Assembly: GCF_000971975.1 (NCBI RefSeq)
Contig: NZ_LAQO01000002.1
Location: 62,001-126,000 of the forward strand
Source of the DNA: Paenibacillus algorifonticola
GTDB taxonomy: Bacteria > Bacillota > Bacilli > Paenibacillales > Paenibacillaceae
DNA: 64,000 nt
Direction of reading: 5' to 3'
Shown here piece after piece: positions 1-8,383 of this stretch. The first letter of the stretch is position 1; every line of letters begins with the position of its first letter. The position numbers and the translations under genes are program-made. The notes beneath the pieces were generated by a model. The model saw only the letters and a program-made list of their open reading frames with translations. It was not told the DNA's origin and searched no databases.

Positions 1-121
1 AAAGAGGACATTTTGGGCGCGTCTTACATATACTGATATAAGAGACAGCACAGCTAGGCTGGGCATGGAGCCCGGTCATAAAATGGTTATTCATCCCGCT
101 GGAAAAGTGGTGAGCTGAAAA

Positions 122-400
122 ATGAAAATATCTGATTTTCAGACGAAGGATGTCATTAATATTGTGGACGGCAAGAAGCTCGGGCATATTACCGATTTGG
201 AGCTGGATTTGCGGCAGGGACGTATCGATTCCATCGTCATTCCGCAGTACAGCCGCTTTATGGGGCTGTTTGGCGGGCCAGGCGGAGAGGTCGTCATTCC
301 TTGGCGCAACATTGTGAAAATCGGGGCGGACGTTGTGCTCGTTCGCATGGATGAAACGAAGCAGCGCCTGGAGGAAGAGGATTTGCACGCAAGAGGATAA
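122..400 (+). CDS. ylmC: YlmC/YmxH family PRC-barrel protein
   Basis: A 92-residue PRC-barrel protein of the YlmC/YmxH sporulation family. The opening MKISDFQTKDVINI and the phrase DGKKLGHITDLELDL are typical of this beta-barrel fold, which is thought to mediate protein or RNA contacts. No membrane segment or signal peptide is visible. It lies directly before ylmD, as in other spore formers where it follows sigG. A weak GTGGTGAG ribosome site precedes the ATG. Its biochemical role is not established in the family. Family assignment is fairly secure; function is unknown. Confidence 0.85.
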   Translation: MKISDFQTKDVINIVDGKKLGHITDLELDLRQGRIDSIVIPQYSRFMGLFGGPGGEVVIPWRNIVKIGADVVLVRMDETKQRLEEEDLHARG

Positions 401-433
401 CAGGGTAAACTGCATAAAGAGGTGATGACCCGA

Positions 434-1288
434 ATGGAAGCTTTTAAGTGGAATCATTCAGCGAAGAATCCTTCGCTTTTTTTGTTGTCTAATTGGATGG
501 ATGAAAATAAACAGCTGACAGCCGGATTTACCGGCCGCGATGGCGGCGTAAGCGCCGCTCCTTGGGCGACACTGAATATGGGGCTCCATGTCGGCGATGC
601 AGATCGCGACGTCATTCACAACCGCCAGCGGGTCGTAGAGGCGGTCGGCTTTCCCTTTGAGGCGTGGACCTGCGCGGAGCAGGTTCACGGCGCTGATGTA
701 TATAAAGTAACCGAACAGGACGCTGGGCGGGGCAGGGATTCCCGCAGCAGCGCGATTGCCGATACCGATGCCCTTATGACGGATGTGCCGGGCATTTTGC
801 TCGCTTCCTTTTATGCGGATTGCGTGCCGCTTTATTTCTATGATGCTGAGCATCAAGCGGTAGCGCTTGCCCATGCGGGCTGGAAAGGAACGGTTGCAGC
901 CATTGCCAAAGTGACGCTTGAGGCGATGGCCGCGCAATATGGCACAAGAGCAGAGAATGTGCGTGCAGCAATCGGTCCATCGATTGGCGGCTGCTGTTAT
1001 GAGGTCGATCAAACGGTCATTGGCAAGGTGCTTCCTATACTCGATTCCTTCGAGCTGAACGGCGAAGAAGCGCGTAATACGTTGATTAAGCTGCTGCCAA
1101 ATGGCAAGGCGATGGTCGACTTGAAAGAAATTAACCGTCAGATTATGATAAAAGCAGGAATTATGCCGATCCATATCGAATTAACACAGTGGTGTACTGG
1201 CTGTCGTCAGGATTTGTTTTTCTCCCATCGGATGGAAGGCGGCAAAACTGGACGAATGGCCAGCTGGATAGGGATTGCAAAGAGGTGA
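434..1288 (+). CDS. pgeF: Laccase-domain purine nucleoside phosphorylase/multicopper polyphenol oxidase family (YlmD/PgeF)
   Basis: A YfiH/PgeF (DUF152) protein of about 284 residues. Visible metal and active-site motifs are CAEQVHGADV, FYADCVPL and the family hallmark LAHAGWKGT, followed by GPSIGGCCYEV and WCTGCRQDLFFSHR near the C terminus. The family was called laccase-like but later work assigns purine nucleoside phosphorylase and adenosine deaminase activity and peptidoglycan editing; the role here is inferred from family. I place the start at ATG 434 because AAAGAGGTGA sits eight bases upstream; GTG 422 is also in frame. The gene ends just before ylmE. Confidence 0.88.
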   Translation: MEAFKWNHSAKNPSLFLLSNWMDENKQLTAGFTGRDGGVSAAPWATLNMGLHVGDADRDVIHNRQRVVEAVGFPFEAWTCAEQVHGADVYKVTEQDAGRGRDSRSSAIADTDALMTDVPGILLASFYADCVPLYFYDAEHQAVALAHAGWKGTVAAIAKVTLEAMAAQYGTRAENVRAAIGPSIGGCCYEVDQTVIGKVLPILDSFELNGEEARNTLIKLLPNGKAMVDLKEINRQIMIKAGIMPIHIELTQWCTGCRQDLFFSHRMEGGKTGRMASWIGIAKR

Positions 1289-1293
1289 CGAAA

Positions 1294-2010
1294 TTGGATA
1301 GCTCATTAACAGGGCGGATAGCAGAAGTACAGCGCCGGATCGATGCAGCATGTGAGAGAAGCGGTCGTAAGCCGGAGGATGTGAACGTTATTGCGGTGAC
1401 TAAATATGTATCGCTCGCTACAGCTGTTCAGGCGTTTGACGAGGGACTTCGCCATTTAGGCGAAAACCGCTTTCAGGACGCGCTGCCCAAGTGGGAAGCG
1501 ATTAGCGGCGAAACAGCCGAAGGAGGCGATGGACAAGCCATCTGGCATTTCATCGGTTCGCTGCAGACGAATAAGGTTAAAGATGTCATAGGGAAGTTTA
1601 CATACATTCACTCGCTGGATCGTTTGTCGCTTGCACAGGCGATTGAGAAGCGAGCAGCGCAGCTTGGCGTGCAGGTGCCCTGTATGATTCAGGTTAATGT
1701 ATCGGGCGAAGATTCCAAGCATGGCCTTGAACCGGAGCAGCTGCCGGAGCTTTTGGAAGCGATTAAAAGCTTTCAGTATGTACAGCCGGTGGGCTTAATG
1801 ACGATGGCGCCTTATGAGGCTGAAGCTGAGCAGACCCGGCCCGTATTCCGCGCGTTGCGGGAGCTGAGGGATAAGATGAATGCAACAGTGGCTTTGAACG
1901 CTCCGCTGACGGAACTTTCCATGGGCATGTCGAACGACTTTGAGGTCGCGATTGAAGAGGGCGCAACGTGGGTTAGATTAGGAACGATACTTGTGGGAAA
2001 AGAGGGATGA
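1294..2010 (+). CDS. ylmE: YggS-family PLP homeostasis protein (YlmE)
   Basis: A pyridoxal-phosphate-binding protein of 238 residues in the YggS/PROSC family, a single TIM-barrel domain that buffers cellular PLP rather than acting as an enzyme. The PLP lysine lies in VNVIAVTKYVS, with GENRFQDALPK, WHFIGSLQTNK and the phosphate-binding end LSMGMSNDFEVAIEEGATWVRLG following. The open frame extends upstream into ylmD, but TTG 1294 is preferred because AGAGGTGA lies just before it; GTG 1285 is an alternative. It is tightly packed between ylmD and sepF. Confidence 0.88.
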   Translation: MDSSLTGRIAEVQRRIDAACERSGRKPEDVNVIAVTKYVSLATAVQAFDEGLRHLGENRFQDALPKWEAISGETAEGGDGQAIWHFIGSLQTNKVKDVIGKFTYIHSLDRLSLAQAIEKRAAQLGVQVPCMIQVNVSGEDSKHGLEPEQLPELLEAIKSFQYVQPVGLMTMAPYEAEAEQTRPVFRALRELRDKMNATVALNAPLTELSMGMSNDFEVAIEEGATWVRLGTILVGKEG

Positions 2011-2013
2011 CGA

Positions 2014-2469
2014 ATGGGCGTTATGAATAAGTTTATGAATTTTCTTGGTTTGCAGGAGGAAGAAGAGATTATTGAACGGGAAAGAAGCGCGCAGCCGGAG
2101 GAGCCAGACCATGAAATTGAAACCTCTCCGTTCGAAGCACGTAAAAATACAAAGGGCAACAACATTGTAAGCATACATTCGCAGAAAAATGTACGAGTCA
2201 TCTTGAGCGAGCCGCGCTCCTACGATGAGGCGCAGGATATTGCCGATCATCTGCGTTCGCGCCGTGCCGTCATTGTGAATCTGCAGCGTGTGCGTACAGA
2301 CCTCGCGCTTCGCATTGTTGATTTCCTCAGCGGTACAGTGTACGCTTTGGGTGGAAATATTTCGAAGCTCGGCCCGAACATTTTCCTATGTACGCCGGAT
2401 TCGGTTGAAATTCAAGGGTCGATTACGGAAATGATGGCAGAGGACAATGAATACTCCAAAATGAGGTGA
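2014..2469 (+). CDS. sepF: Cell division protein SepF
   Basis: SepF, 151 residues, which tethers and bundles FtsZ at the division membrane. The amphipathic N-terminal membrane helix MGVMNKFMNFLGL is visible, then an acidic linker rich in Glu (residues about 15-50), then the conserved C-terminal core with PRSYDEAQDIADHLRSRRAVIVNLQ and RIVDFLSGTVYALGG. It is four bases from ylmE with AGAGGGATGA as ribosome site, and is co-directional with ylmG, ylmH and divIVA, the usual division cluster in Gram-positives. Confidence 0.95.
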   Translation: MGVMNKFMNFLGLQEEEEIIERERSAQPEEPDHEIETSPFEARKNTKGNNIVSIHSQKNVRVILSEPRSYDEAQDIADHLRSRRAVIVNLQRVRTDLALRIVDFLSGTVYALGGNISKLGPNIFLCTPDSVEIQGSITEMMAEDNEYSKMR

Positions 2470-2476
2470 CCACCGA

Positions 2477-2752
2477 TTGTTTAGTAGTGTATCAGGGCTC
2501 ATAATGAACCTTCAAAGTATTTACAGCTTTATGATTATTGGTTATGTTTTAATGTCGTGGCTGCCGAATGCGCGCGAAAGCTTTATTGGCGTATTTTTAG
2601 GCAAGCTGGTTGAGCCTTACTTAGGCATTTTCCGCCGTTTCATTCCATCGATTGGTGGCATGATCGATATTTCCCCAATCGTAGCGATTTTTGCGCTTCG
2701 TTTTGTGGCAATGGGGCTCATTGCGGTAGTAGGCTTTATACTGCCGGGCTAG
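2477..2752 (+). CDS. ylmG: YggT family membrane protein (YlmG)
   Basis: A 91-residue YggT/YlmG integral membrane protein with two hydrophobic helices: about residues 5-28 (SGLIMNLQSIYSFMIIGYVL) and 62-90. The family motif EPYLGIFRRFIPSIGGMIDISPIVA is present. Members are linked to division-site or membrane assembly in Gram-positives and plastids, with no defined biochemical role. The start is TTG 2477, supported by GAGGTGA nine bases upstream at the end of sepF. It is part of the sepF-ylmG-ylmH-divIVA run. Confidence 0.9.
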   Translation: MFSSVSGLIMNLQSIYSFMIIGYVLMSWLPNARESFIGVFLGKLVEPYLGIFRRFIPSIGGMIDISPIVAIFALRFVAMGLIAVVGFILPG

Positions 2753-2779
2753 ACTTCAAAAGTTAGGAAGGGAATTTCA

Positions 2780-3568
2780 ATGAAATTACCTATATATGAC
2801 CATTTCCACCCGGACGAGAAGCCATTCGTAGACCGGGCATGGGAATGGGTGGAACGGTCCGCACAGCAGCATGAGCTGAAGCGGACCGATTTTTTGGACC
2901 CGAGACAGGCGCAAATCGTGCAAAGTCTCGTCAATCGCCATCCAGATGTCGAACTGCGGCTCGATGGCGGCTATCCCGAGGCAGAGCGCTGCCGGGCGAT
3001 TATCGGGCCGGATTATCGGGATTTAGACCAAGAGCTTGCTGCTATCGCTGTGCTGGAGGTTCAGGTCAGCGGCCCGGGCGGGGCAAGCCAGCAGCTCGAT
3101 CACGGCGATTACCTTGGCGCTTTGCTTGGCCTTGGCATCAAGCGTGACCGAGTAGGGGACATTCATGTCCATGAAACTTTCGCTCACATTATGATGACGG
3201 AAGACATTGCGGACTATTTGAACGTTCATTTGCGACAGGTGCACCGTGCGAGCGTATTGACTGAAATCATTCCATTGTCTTCTTTGTCGCCAGTAGTGCC
3301 AGAGCTGCAGGAAATGAGCTTTACAGTCGCTTCGATGCGGGTGGATGGTATTGCGAGCGATGTGCATCGGATCAGCCGCACGAAGATTGTAGATCCAATC
3401 CGCGCCGGCAGATGCCGGGTGAACTGGAAAACGGTGGAGGACCCGTCCGAGCAGCTGCGCGAAGGCGATGTCGTTTCCATAAAAGGGTTGGGCCGATTTA
3501 AAGTTTTGGAGGCGGATGGCGTGACGAAGAAAGGCAGAATTCGGCTGAAGGTGGGCAAATTTATTTAG
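2780..3568 (+). CDS. ylmH: YlmH, S4-domain RNA-binding protein
   Basis: A 262-residue YlmH family protein. The N-terminal two thirds form the YlmH ribosome-associated region, with LGALLGLGIKRDRVGDI and AHIMMTEDIADYLNVHL. The C-terminal S4 RNA-binding domain (about residues 185-255) shows SDVHRISRTKIVDPIRAGRCRVNWK and LREGDVVSIKGLGRFKVLE. B. subtilis YlmH has been linked to rescue of stalled 50S-peptidyl-tRNA complexes; that role is carried over by family. AGGAAGGG precedes the ATG. It sits between ylmG and divIVA as expected. Confidence 0.92.
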   Translation: MKLPIYDHFHPDEKPFVDRAWEWVERSAQQHELKRTDFLDPRQAQIVQSLVNRHPDVELRLDGGYPEAERCRAIIGPDYRDLDQELAAIAVLEVQVSGPGGASQQLDHGDYLGALLGLGIKRDRVGDIHVHETFAHIMMTEDIADYLNVHLRQVHRASVLTEIIPLSSLSPVVPELQEMSFTVASMRVDGIASDVHRISRTKIVDPIRAGRCRVNWKTVEDPSEQLREGDVVSIKGLGRFKVLEADGVTKKGRIRLKVGKFI

Positions 3569-3655
3569 CTCTATTGCAGGATTTTGCTGGCGGTTGTCGA
3601 ATCCTTTCCACAGCAAATGTTTTCCGGTATGGAAATAAGTCGAGGAGGTGCGCCG

Positions 3656-4153
3656 ATGCCGTTAACGCCATTGGACATACATAATAAGGAATTTGGTCGC
3701 CGGTTGCGCGGCTATGACGAGGATGAGGTCAATGAATTTCTTGACCAGGTCATTAAAGATTATGAAACGATTATCCGCGAAAATAAGGAGCTGCAAAATC
3801 AGATCCTTAATATGCAGGAGAAGCTGAACCACTTCTCGAACATCGAAGAGACGCTGAGCAAGACGATTATCGTCGCACAAGAGGCGGCTGACGAGGTTCG
3901 AAACAATGCGAAGAAGGAAGCGCAGCTGATCATTAAGGAAGCGGAGAAAAATGCGGATCGCATTATTAATGACTCGCTGAGCAAGTCGCGCAAAGTATCG
4001 GTTGAGGTTGAAGAGCTGAAGAAGCAGGCGTCGATCTTCCGTGCACGGTTCCGTACGCTTGTAGAAGCGCAGCTGGAGCTGCTGAGCCAGGACGATTGGA
4101 GAACGCTTGATCCGGGCCAGCATCCAGAGCTGGAACAGCTTTCTCGTGGTTAA
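3656..4153 (+). CDS. divIVA: Cell division initiation protein DivIVA
   Basis: DivIVA, 165 residues, a coiled-coil protein that recognises negatively curved membrane at poles and septa and recruits partners. The N-terminal lipid-binding domain reads [20 protein letters not shown] followed by [17 protein letters not shown]. Long coiled coils cover about residues 30-145. I start at ATG 3656 because GAGGAGGTG lies seven bases upstream; the open frame extends back to 3584 without family homology. It closes the ylm division cluster; the following promoter belongs to the ileS leader. Confidence 0.93.
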   Translation: MPLTPLDIHNKEFGRRLRGYDEDEVNEFLDQVIKDYETIIRENKELQNQILNMQEKLNHFSNIEETLSKTIIVAQEAADEVRNNAKKEAQLIIKEAEKNADRIINDSLSKSRKVSVEVEELKKQASIFRARFRTLVEAQLELLSQDDWRTLDPGQHPELEQLSRG

Positions 4154-4168
4154 TCCACACAAGGCTAA

Positions 4169-4197
4169 TTGACAACGGGGCAGCGATACGCTATAAA
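4169..4197 (+). promoter_or_regulatory. Sigma-A type promoter of the ileS leader
   Basis: TTGACA at 4169-4174 and TATAAA at 4192-4197 are separated by 17 bases, a near-perfect housekeeping promoter. It lies 15 bases after divIVA and just before the T-box leader, so transcription should begin near 4204. This makes ileS its own transcription unit, separate from the ylm-divIVA run. Confidence 0.8.
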
Positions 4198-4203
4198 TAG
4201 GAT

Positions 4204-4546
4204 TAATGATTGTTAAGATGTAAAACTTCGTTGACGAGAACGAGTATGTATCGTTGCTTGATCCCCAGAGAGTCGTTGCTTTGCTGCAAGACGACGTTCA
4301 AGCGGTTACAGAATATCCTCTCCGAGAAGCAGCGCCGAAACTTTGCCTAGCCAGTTGTGATTTACGGCTGCACGGTAGAAGGAGTAAGGGCTGACGGTCC
4401 GTCCTCCGTTACAGGGACCGTGGATGCTGCGGCATTCACGCCAAAGGTGCCGTTTTTTAGGCTGCTCGTGCAGCGTAGTTGACGGAACAAGGGTGGTAAC
4501 GCGAGCAAGCCTCGTCCCTTCTACAGGGGCGGGGCTTTATTTTTTT
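4204..4546 (+). promoter_or_regulatory. T-box riboswitch controlling ileS
   Basis: A leader of about 340 nt with the marks of a T-box. Stem I shows the AG bulge in ACGAGTATG, and a distal CAGAGAG...GCTGCAAG pair of loops. A candidate specifier with ATC (isoleucine) lies at 4315-4317. The antiterminator bulge AGGGTGGTAACGCG is at 4490-4503. A terminator follows, with CCTCGTCCCT pairing AGGGGCGGGG and then a T run ending near 4546. Uncharged tRNA-Ile would stabilise the antiterminator and allow ileS transcription. The core reads GGTAACGCG instead of the commoner GGNACCGCG. The specifier assignment is less certain than the T-box call. Confidence 0.88.
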
Positions 4547-4749
4547 GAAAATATAAGCCCGTATAAGTTTCACTCTTATAAAGGGCTTCTATTTCATCGC
4601 GAAACGGTAGTTTTGCCGCCAGAGGATGGCGACTGCCGTTTACGCTTGAAATATAAGCCTGCATAAGTTTCACACTTATTAATGGGCTTCTATTTCATCG
4701 CGAAACGGAAGCTTCGTCGCCAAAGGACGACTACAGCCGTTTACGCTTG
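4546..4749 (+). repeat. Two tandem ~100-nt copies of a two-hairpin element in the ileS 5' UTR
   Basis: Copy 1 runs about 4546-4646 and copy 2 about 4647-4749, with roughly 80 percent identity by eye. Each contains hairpin A (ATAAGTTTCAC then CTTAT, bracketed by GCC and GGGC), the conserved spacer CTATTTCATCGCG, and hairpin B with outer stem AAACGG/CCGTTT. The inner stem of hairpin B differs between copies but stays paired: TGCC/GGCG in copy 1 and GTCG/CGAC in copy 2. Both lie after the T-box terminator and before the ileS ribosome site, so they are transcribed only on read-through. No protein-coding signal is credible here. Confidence 0.75.
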
Positions 4750-4766
4750 TCGGGAGGAATTTTAAG

Positions 4767-7700
4767 ATGCAACGTGTAGATGTAAAGGAAAAAGCAAGAA
4801 CGCGCGAGCTTCGCGTATTAAAGCAGTGGGCGGATAACGATACGTTCAAAAAGTCGATTGAAAATCGGGAAGGCAAGCCGAATTTCGTGTTTTATGAAGG
4901 GCCGCCGACCGCTAACGGCGCGCCGCATATCGGCCACGTGCTGGGCCGCGTCATTAAAGATTTTATTTGCCGCTACAAAACGATGTCCGGCTACCGTGTT
5001 GTGCGCAAAGCGGGCTGGGATACGCATGGTTTGCCTGTTGAGCTTGGTGTTGAGAAGCAGCTCGGCATTTCCGGCAAGCAGGAGATCGAGAATTACGGCG
5101 TAGAAGCTTTTATCAAAAAATGCAAGGACAGCGTCTTTGAATATGAGAAGCAGTGGCGTGAGCTCACCGAGGGCATCGCTTATTGGACAGATCTTGACAA
5201 TCCGTACATTACGCTTAAAAACGAATATATCGAAAGTGTATGGCATATTCTCTCGACGATTCATAACAAGGGCTTGCTGTATCGCGGCCACCGCGTCAGC
5301 CCGTATTGCCCTTGCTGCCAAACGACGCTGAGCTCCCATGAGGTTGCGCAAGGCTATGAGGATGTTAAAGATTTGAGTGCAACGGTCAAGTTTAAGCTTG
5401 CAGGCACTGGCGAATTCGTACTCGCATGGACGACTACGCCTTGGACGCTGCCGGGAAACGTAGCGCTGGCCGTTCATCCGGAGCTTGAATACGTCCGTGT
5501 AGCAAGCGGTGGAGAAGTATTTATCGTCGCTAAAAGCTTGGTAGAGAGCGTATTTAAGGAGGAGCACGAAGTGCTGTCCTCGCTAAAGGGCTCCGAGCTG
5601 GTTGGTCAAAGCTATGAGCCGCCTTTCCATTACGTTGCCGTTGAAAATGCTCATAAAGTCATCGCTGGCGATTTCGTAAGCGATACGAGCGGTACGGGTA
5701 TCGTACACATTGCGCCGGCATACGGTGAGGATGACTATAGAGTAGCACGCCAGAACGGCATCAGCATGCTGAACGTCGTGAACAATGCGGGCCGTTACGT
5801 CGATGAAGTGACAGACCTCGCTGGACGCTTCGTCAAAGATTGCGATGTCGACATTGTGAAAATGCTCAGCGAGCGCGGCCTGCTGTTCTCGAAAGAACGT
5901 TATGAGCATAGCTATCCGTTCTGCTGGCGTTGTAAATCGCCTTTGCTGTATTACGCGACAGAAAGCTGGTTCATTGAGACGACTGCGGTTAAAGATCAGC
6001 TGATCGCTAACAACAATGGGGTAGACTGGTACCCAGGTCATATCCGCGATGGACGCTTCGGCAAATTCCTTGAAGATCTGGTGGACTGGAACATCAGCCG
6101 TAACCGCTATTGGGGAACGCCGCTGAACGTATGGATTTGCGAAGCGACGGGCAAGCAATATTCGCCTGGCAGCATTGCCGATCTGCGCGAGCGTGCGGTT
6201 GGCGACGTGCCGGAGGATATTGAGCTGCATAAGCCTTACGTCGATGAAATCAAGCTGAAATCGCCGTTCGCCGAAGGCGCAGTCATGACGCGTACGCCGG
6301 AAGTGATTGATGTATGGTTCGACAGCGGCTCGATGCCGTTTGCGCAGCATCATGTTCCTTTTGAAAATGCCGACCGTTTCGCCGAGCAGTATCCGGCTGA
6401 TATGATTTGCGAAGGCATCGATCAGACGCGCGGCTGGTTCTACAGCCTGCTTGCGGTATCGACGCTATACAATGGCAAGGCACCGTATAAAGCGGTTATT
6501 TCAACCGGACATATTTTGGATGAAAATGGTCAGAAAATGTCCAAATCCAAAGGCAATGTCATTGATCCTTGGGAAATTATCAACGAGTACGGCACGGATG
6601 CTTTCCGTTGGGCTTTGCTTGCGGATAGCGCACCGTGGAACAGCAAGCGTTTCTCACGTTCGATCGTAGGCGAAGCAAAATCCAAAGTCATTGACACCAT
6701 TGTCAACACGCATGCTTTCTATGCGCTGTATGCGACTATTGATGGCTTCGATCACAAAACGCATGAAGAGCGCCATTCTGCGAATAAGCTGGATCGCTGG
6801 ATCGTCTCGCGCCTGAACAGCCTGATCAAGACGGCTGTGAAAGGACTTGACGGAAATGACTTCCTGAACCCGGCGAAGGCGATTGAAATTTTCGTTGACG
6901 AGCTGAGCAACTGGTACATCCGTCGTTCCCGTGACCGTTTCTGGGGCAGCGGCCTTACCGAGGACAAAATCAATGCCTATCAAACGCTGCGTCATGTGCT
7001 GCTGACACTGGCTCGCGTCATTGCGCCATATGCGCCGCTGCTGGCGGAAGACCTCTACGGCAATCTTGGCGGCGGAGAAAGCGTCCATCTAGCAAACTAT
7101 CCTACAGCAGACGAGTCCGCAATTGACCTAACGCTAGAGCAGGATATGGAGAGCGCGAAGCAAATCGTGGAGCTTGCCCGCAACGTCCGCAACGAAACGG
7201 GCATCAAGACGCGTCAGCCGCTGTCTGAGCTGATCGTGTCCCTTGACCGCGAGTTTGACGTAGCAGGCTATGAGGAAATCGTGAAGGATGAAATCAACGT
7301 AAAATCGATCGTCGTGCAAAACAGCGACAGCGGATTTGTAGATTTCACGCTTAAGCTGAACCTCAAAGTTGCCGGTAAAAAATACGGCAAAAACGTTGGC
7401 CCGATTCAGGCTCATCTGAAATCGTTGTCGGCCGATGAGACGCGTGCTGTTATAGCACACGGATCGCTCGCTATGGCGGTGGATGCGGAGGAGCTGTTCA
7501 TTCCTGTCGAGGAGCTTCTCGTTGAGAAACAAGCGAAATCCGGCTTTGCGTCCGCCTCGGGCAGCGGCATTACCGTAGCCTTGAACACGGACATTACGCC
7601 TGAGCTGGAGCAAGAGGGCTGGGTGCGCGAAATCATCCGTGCGGTTCAAGATACGCGTAAAAAGCTGGATCTGCCAATTGAGAAGCGCATTGACCTGGTG

Positions 7701-7856
7701 CTCAGCGTCGATGAAGGACTGCGCGCAGCGCTTGAAACGTTCAGTCATGTGCTGGAGGAAAATGTACTGCTGAGCAGCGTTTCCTATGAAGAGCTGGAAG
7801 ACAGCGAGCGGGTCCAATTGGGCGAGAAGGAAATTGGCATTTTGATCAAAGGCTAA
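4767..7856 (+). CDS. ileS: Isoleucine--tRNA ligase, type 2 (eukaryote-like)
   Basis: A class I aminoacyl-tRNA synthetase of 1029 residues that charges tRNA-Ile. The HIGH motif is in NGAPHIGHVLG (about residue 50) and KMSKS is in GQKMSKSKGN. The editing CP1 domain lies between, with the TTTPWTLPGN motif. The N-terminal phrases FVFYEGPPTANGAP and GWDTHGLPVELGVEKQLGI, the length, and the lack of a C-terminal zinc domain mark the IleS2 class rather than the ~920-residue IleS1 of B. subtilis. GGGAGGAATTTTAAG precedes the ATG. It is controlled by the upstream T-box. IleS2 enzymes are known for mupirocin tolerance; resistance here is inferred. Confidence 0.95.
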   Translation: MQRVDVKEKARTRELRVLKQWADNDTFKKSIENREGKPNFVFYEGPPTANGAPHIGHVLGRVIKDFICRYKTMSGYRVVRKAGWDTHGLPVELGVEKQLGISGKQEIENYGVEAFIKKCKDSVFEYEKQWRELTEGIAYWTDLDNPYITLKNEYIESVWHILSTIHNKGLLYRGHRVSPYCPCCQTTLSSHEVAQGYEDVKDLSATVKFKLAGTGEFVLAWTTTPWTLPGNVALAVHPELEYVRVASGGEVFIVAKSLVESVFKEEHEVLSSLKGSELVGQSYEPPFHYVAVENAHKVIAGDFVSDTSGTGIVHIAPAYGEDDYRVARQNGISMLNVVNNAGRYVDEVTDLAGRFVKDCDVDIVKMLSERGLLFSKERYEHSYPFCWRCKSPLLYYATESWFIETTAVKDQLIANNNGVDWYPGHIRDGRFGKFLEDLVDWNISRNRYWGTPLNVWICEATGKQYSPGSIADLRERAVGDVPEDIELHKPYVDEIKLKSPFAEGAVMTRTPEVIDVWFDSGSMPFAQHHVPFENADRFAEQYPADMICEGIDQTRGWFYSLLAVSTLYNGKAPYKAVISTGHILDENGQKMSKSKGNVIDPWEIINEYGTDAFRWALLADSAPWNSKRFSRSIVGEAKSKVIDTIVNTHAFYALYATIDGFDHKTHEERHSANKLDRWIVSRLNSLIKTAVKGLDGNDFLNPAKAIEIFVDELSNWYIRRSRDRFWGSGLTEDKINAYQTLRHVLLTLARVIAPYAPLLAEDLYGNLGGGESVHLANYPTADESAIDLTLEQDMESAKQIVELARNVRNETGIKTRQPLSELIVSLDREFDVAGYEEIVKDEINVKSIVVQNSDSGFVDFTLKLNLKVAGKKYGKNVGPIQAHLKSLSADETRAVIAHGSLAMAVDAEELFIPVEELLVEKQAKSGFASASGSGITVALNTDITPELEQEGWVREIIRAVQDTRKKLDLPIEKRIDLVLSVDEGLRAALETFSHVLEENVLLSSVSYEELEDSERVQLGEKEIGILIKG

Positions 7857-7935
7857 GGTGCGAAGAAAATTGTGCCAAGTTTCTCATATTCAGCATAAGA
7901 AAAAGGCGTTTAAGGATATAGTATAAGGAGCAAAT

Positions 7936-7965
7936 AAAAAACGAGCATAGCTTATGCTCGTTTTT
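7936..7965 (+). terminator. Rho-independent terminator after ileS
   Basis: A perfect nine-base-pair stem ACGAGCATA/TATGCTCGT (7941-7949 and 7953-7961) with loop GCT, preceded by an A run and followed by a T run. It ends the ileS transcript about 80 bases after the stop; the A and T tracts mean it could work on either strand. Confidence 0.9.
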
Positions 7966-7995
7966 CCTTATTTTATGCCCAGGAGGGATGCCGAG

Positions 7996-8343
7996 ATGAA
8001 AGAGTTGGAGCGTAAGCCGATTCGTTCAGTGAAGGAAGAGCAGTCGCTTGAACATACGCTGAGCAAGCTGGATAGCAGGCTGAGCAAAATAGCGGCGGAA
8101 ATGGAACGTACGCAAATAGCAGAATATGTGGATTTGCTGAATCGGCCGATTAGCCTCATATGGCGCAATGTGCTTGCTGGATTGGCGAGAGGCGTCGGTA
8201 TTGCGATTGGCTTTACCTTTTTTGCAGCGACGATTCTTTATGTATTGCAAATTTTGGGGGCGCTCAATTTGCCGATTATCGGCGATTATATCGCAGATAT
8301 CGTTCGCATTGTGCAGATTCAGCTGGAAGGAAAAAACTATTAA
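7996..8343 (+). CDS. DUF5665 small membrane protein
   Basis: A 115-residue protein with a charged, partly coiled N-terminal half (MKELERKPIRSVKEEQSLEH through about residue 50) and a hydrophobic helix near residues 65-92 (GLARGVGIAIGFTFFAATIL). It ends with a short amphipathic segment containing IADIVRIVQIQLEG. This pattern fits the DUF5665 family of Bacillales, whose function is unknown. AGGAGGGATGCCG precedes ATG 7996, so the upstream in-frame extension, which would overlap the ileS terminator, is rejected. It appears to be a single-gene unit facing the reversed yteA-type gene. Confidence 0.75.
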   Translation: MKELERKPIRSVKEEQSLEHTLSKLDSRLSKIAAEMERTQIAEYVDLLNRPISLIWRNVLAGLARGVGIAIGFTFFAATILYVLQILGALNLPIIGDYIADIVRIVQIQLEGKNY

Positions 8344-8383
8344 GCAGCCGATTACATATGCGGACAAACGTTCCGCTATTTAT

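Noticed and set aside
1..121. Possible regulatory site or 3' end of an upstream gene before ylmC
   Set aside because: The stretch has no convincing frame; a small GGGC/GCCC stem at about 60-75 is too short to call.
4424..4666. An 80-codon plus-strand frame in the ileS leader
   Set aside because: It runs across the T-box antiterminator and terminator and the first repeat copy; no ribosome site and structure-driven sequence.
4818..7817. Several minus-strand frames of 140-256 codons within ileS
   Set aside because: All lie inside the intact IleS frame, lack ribosome sites and match no family.
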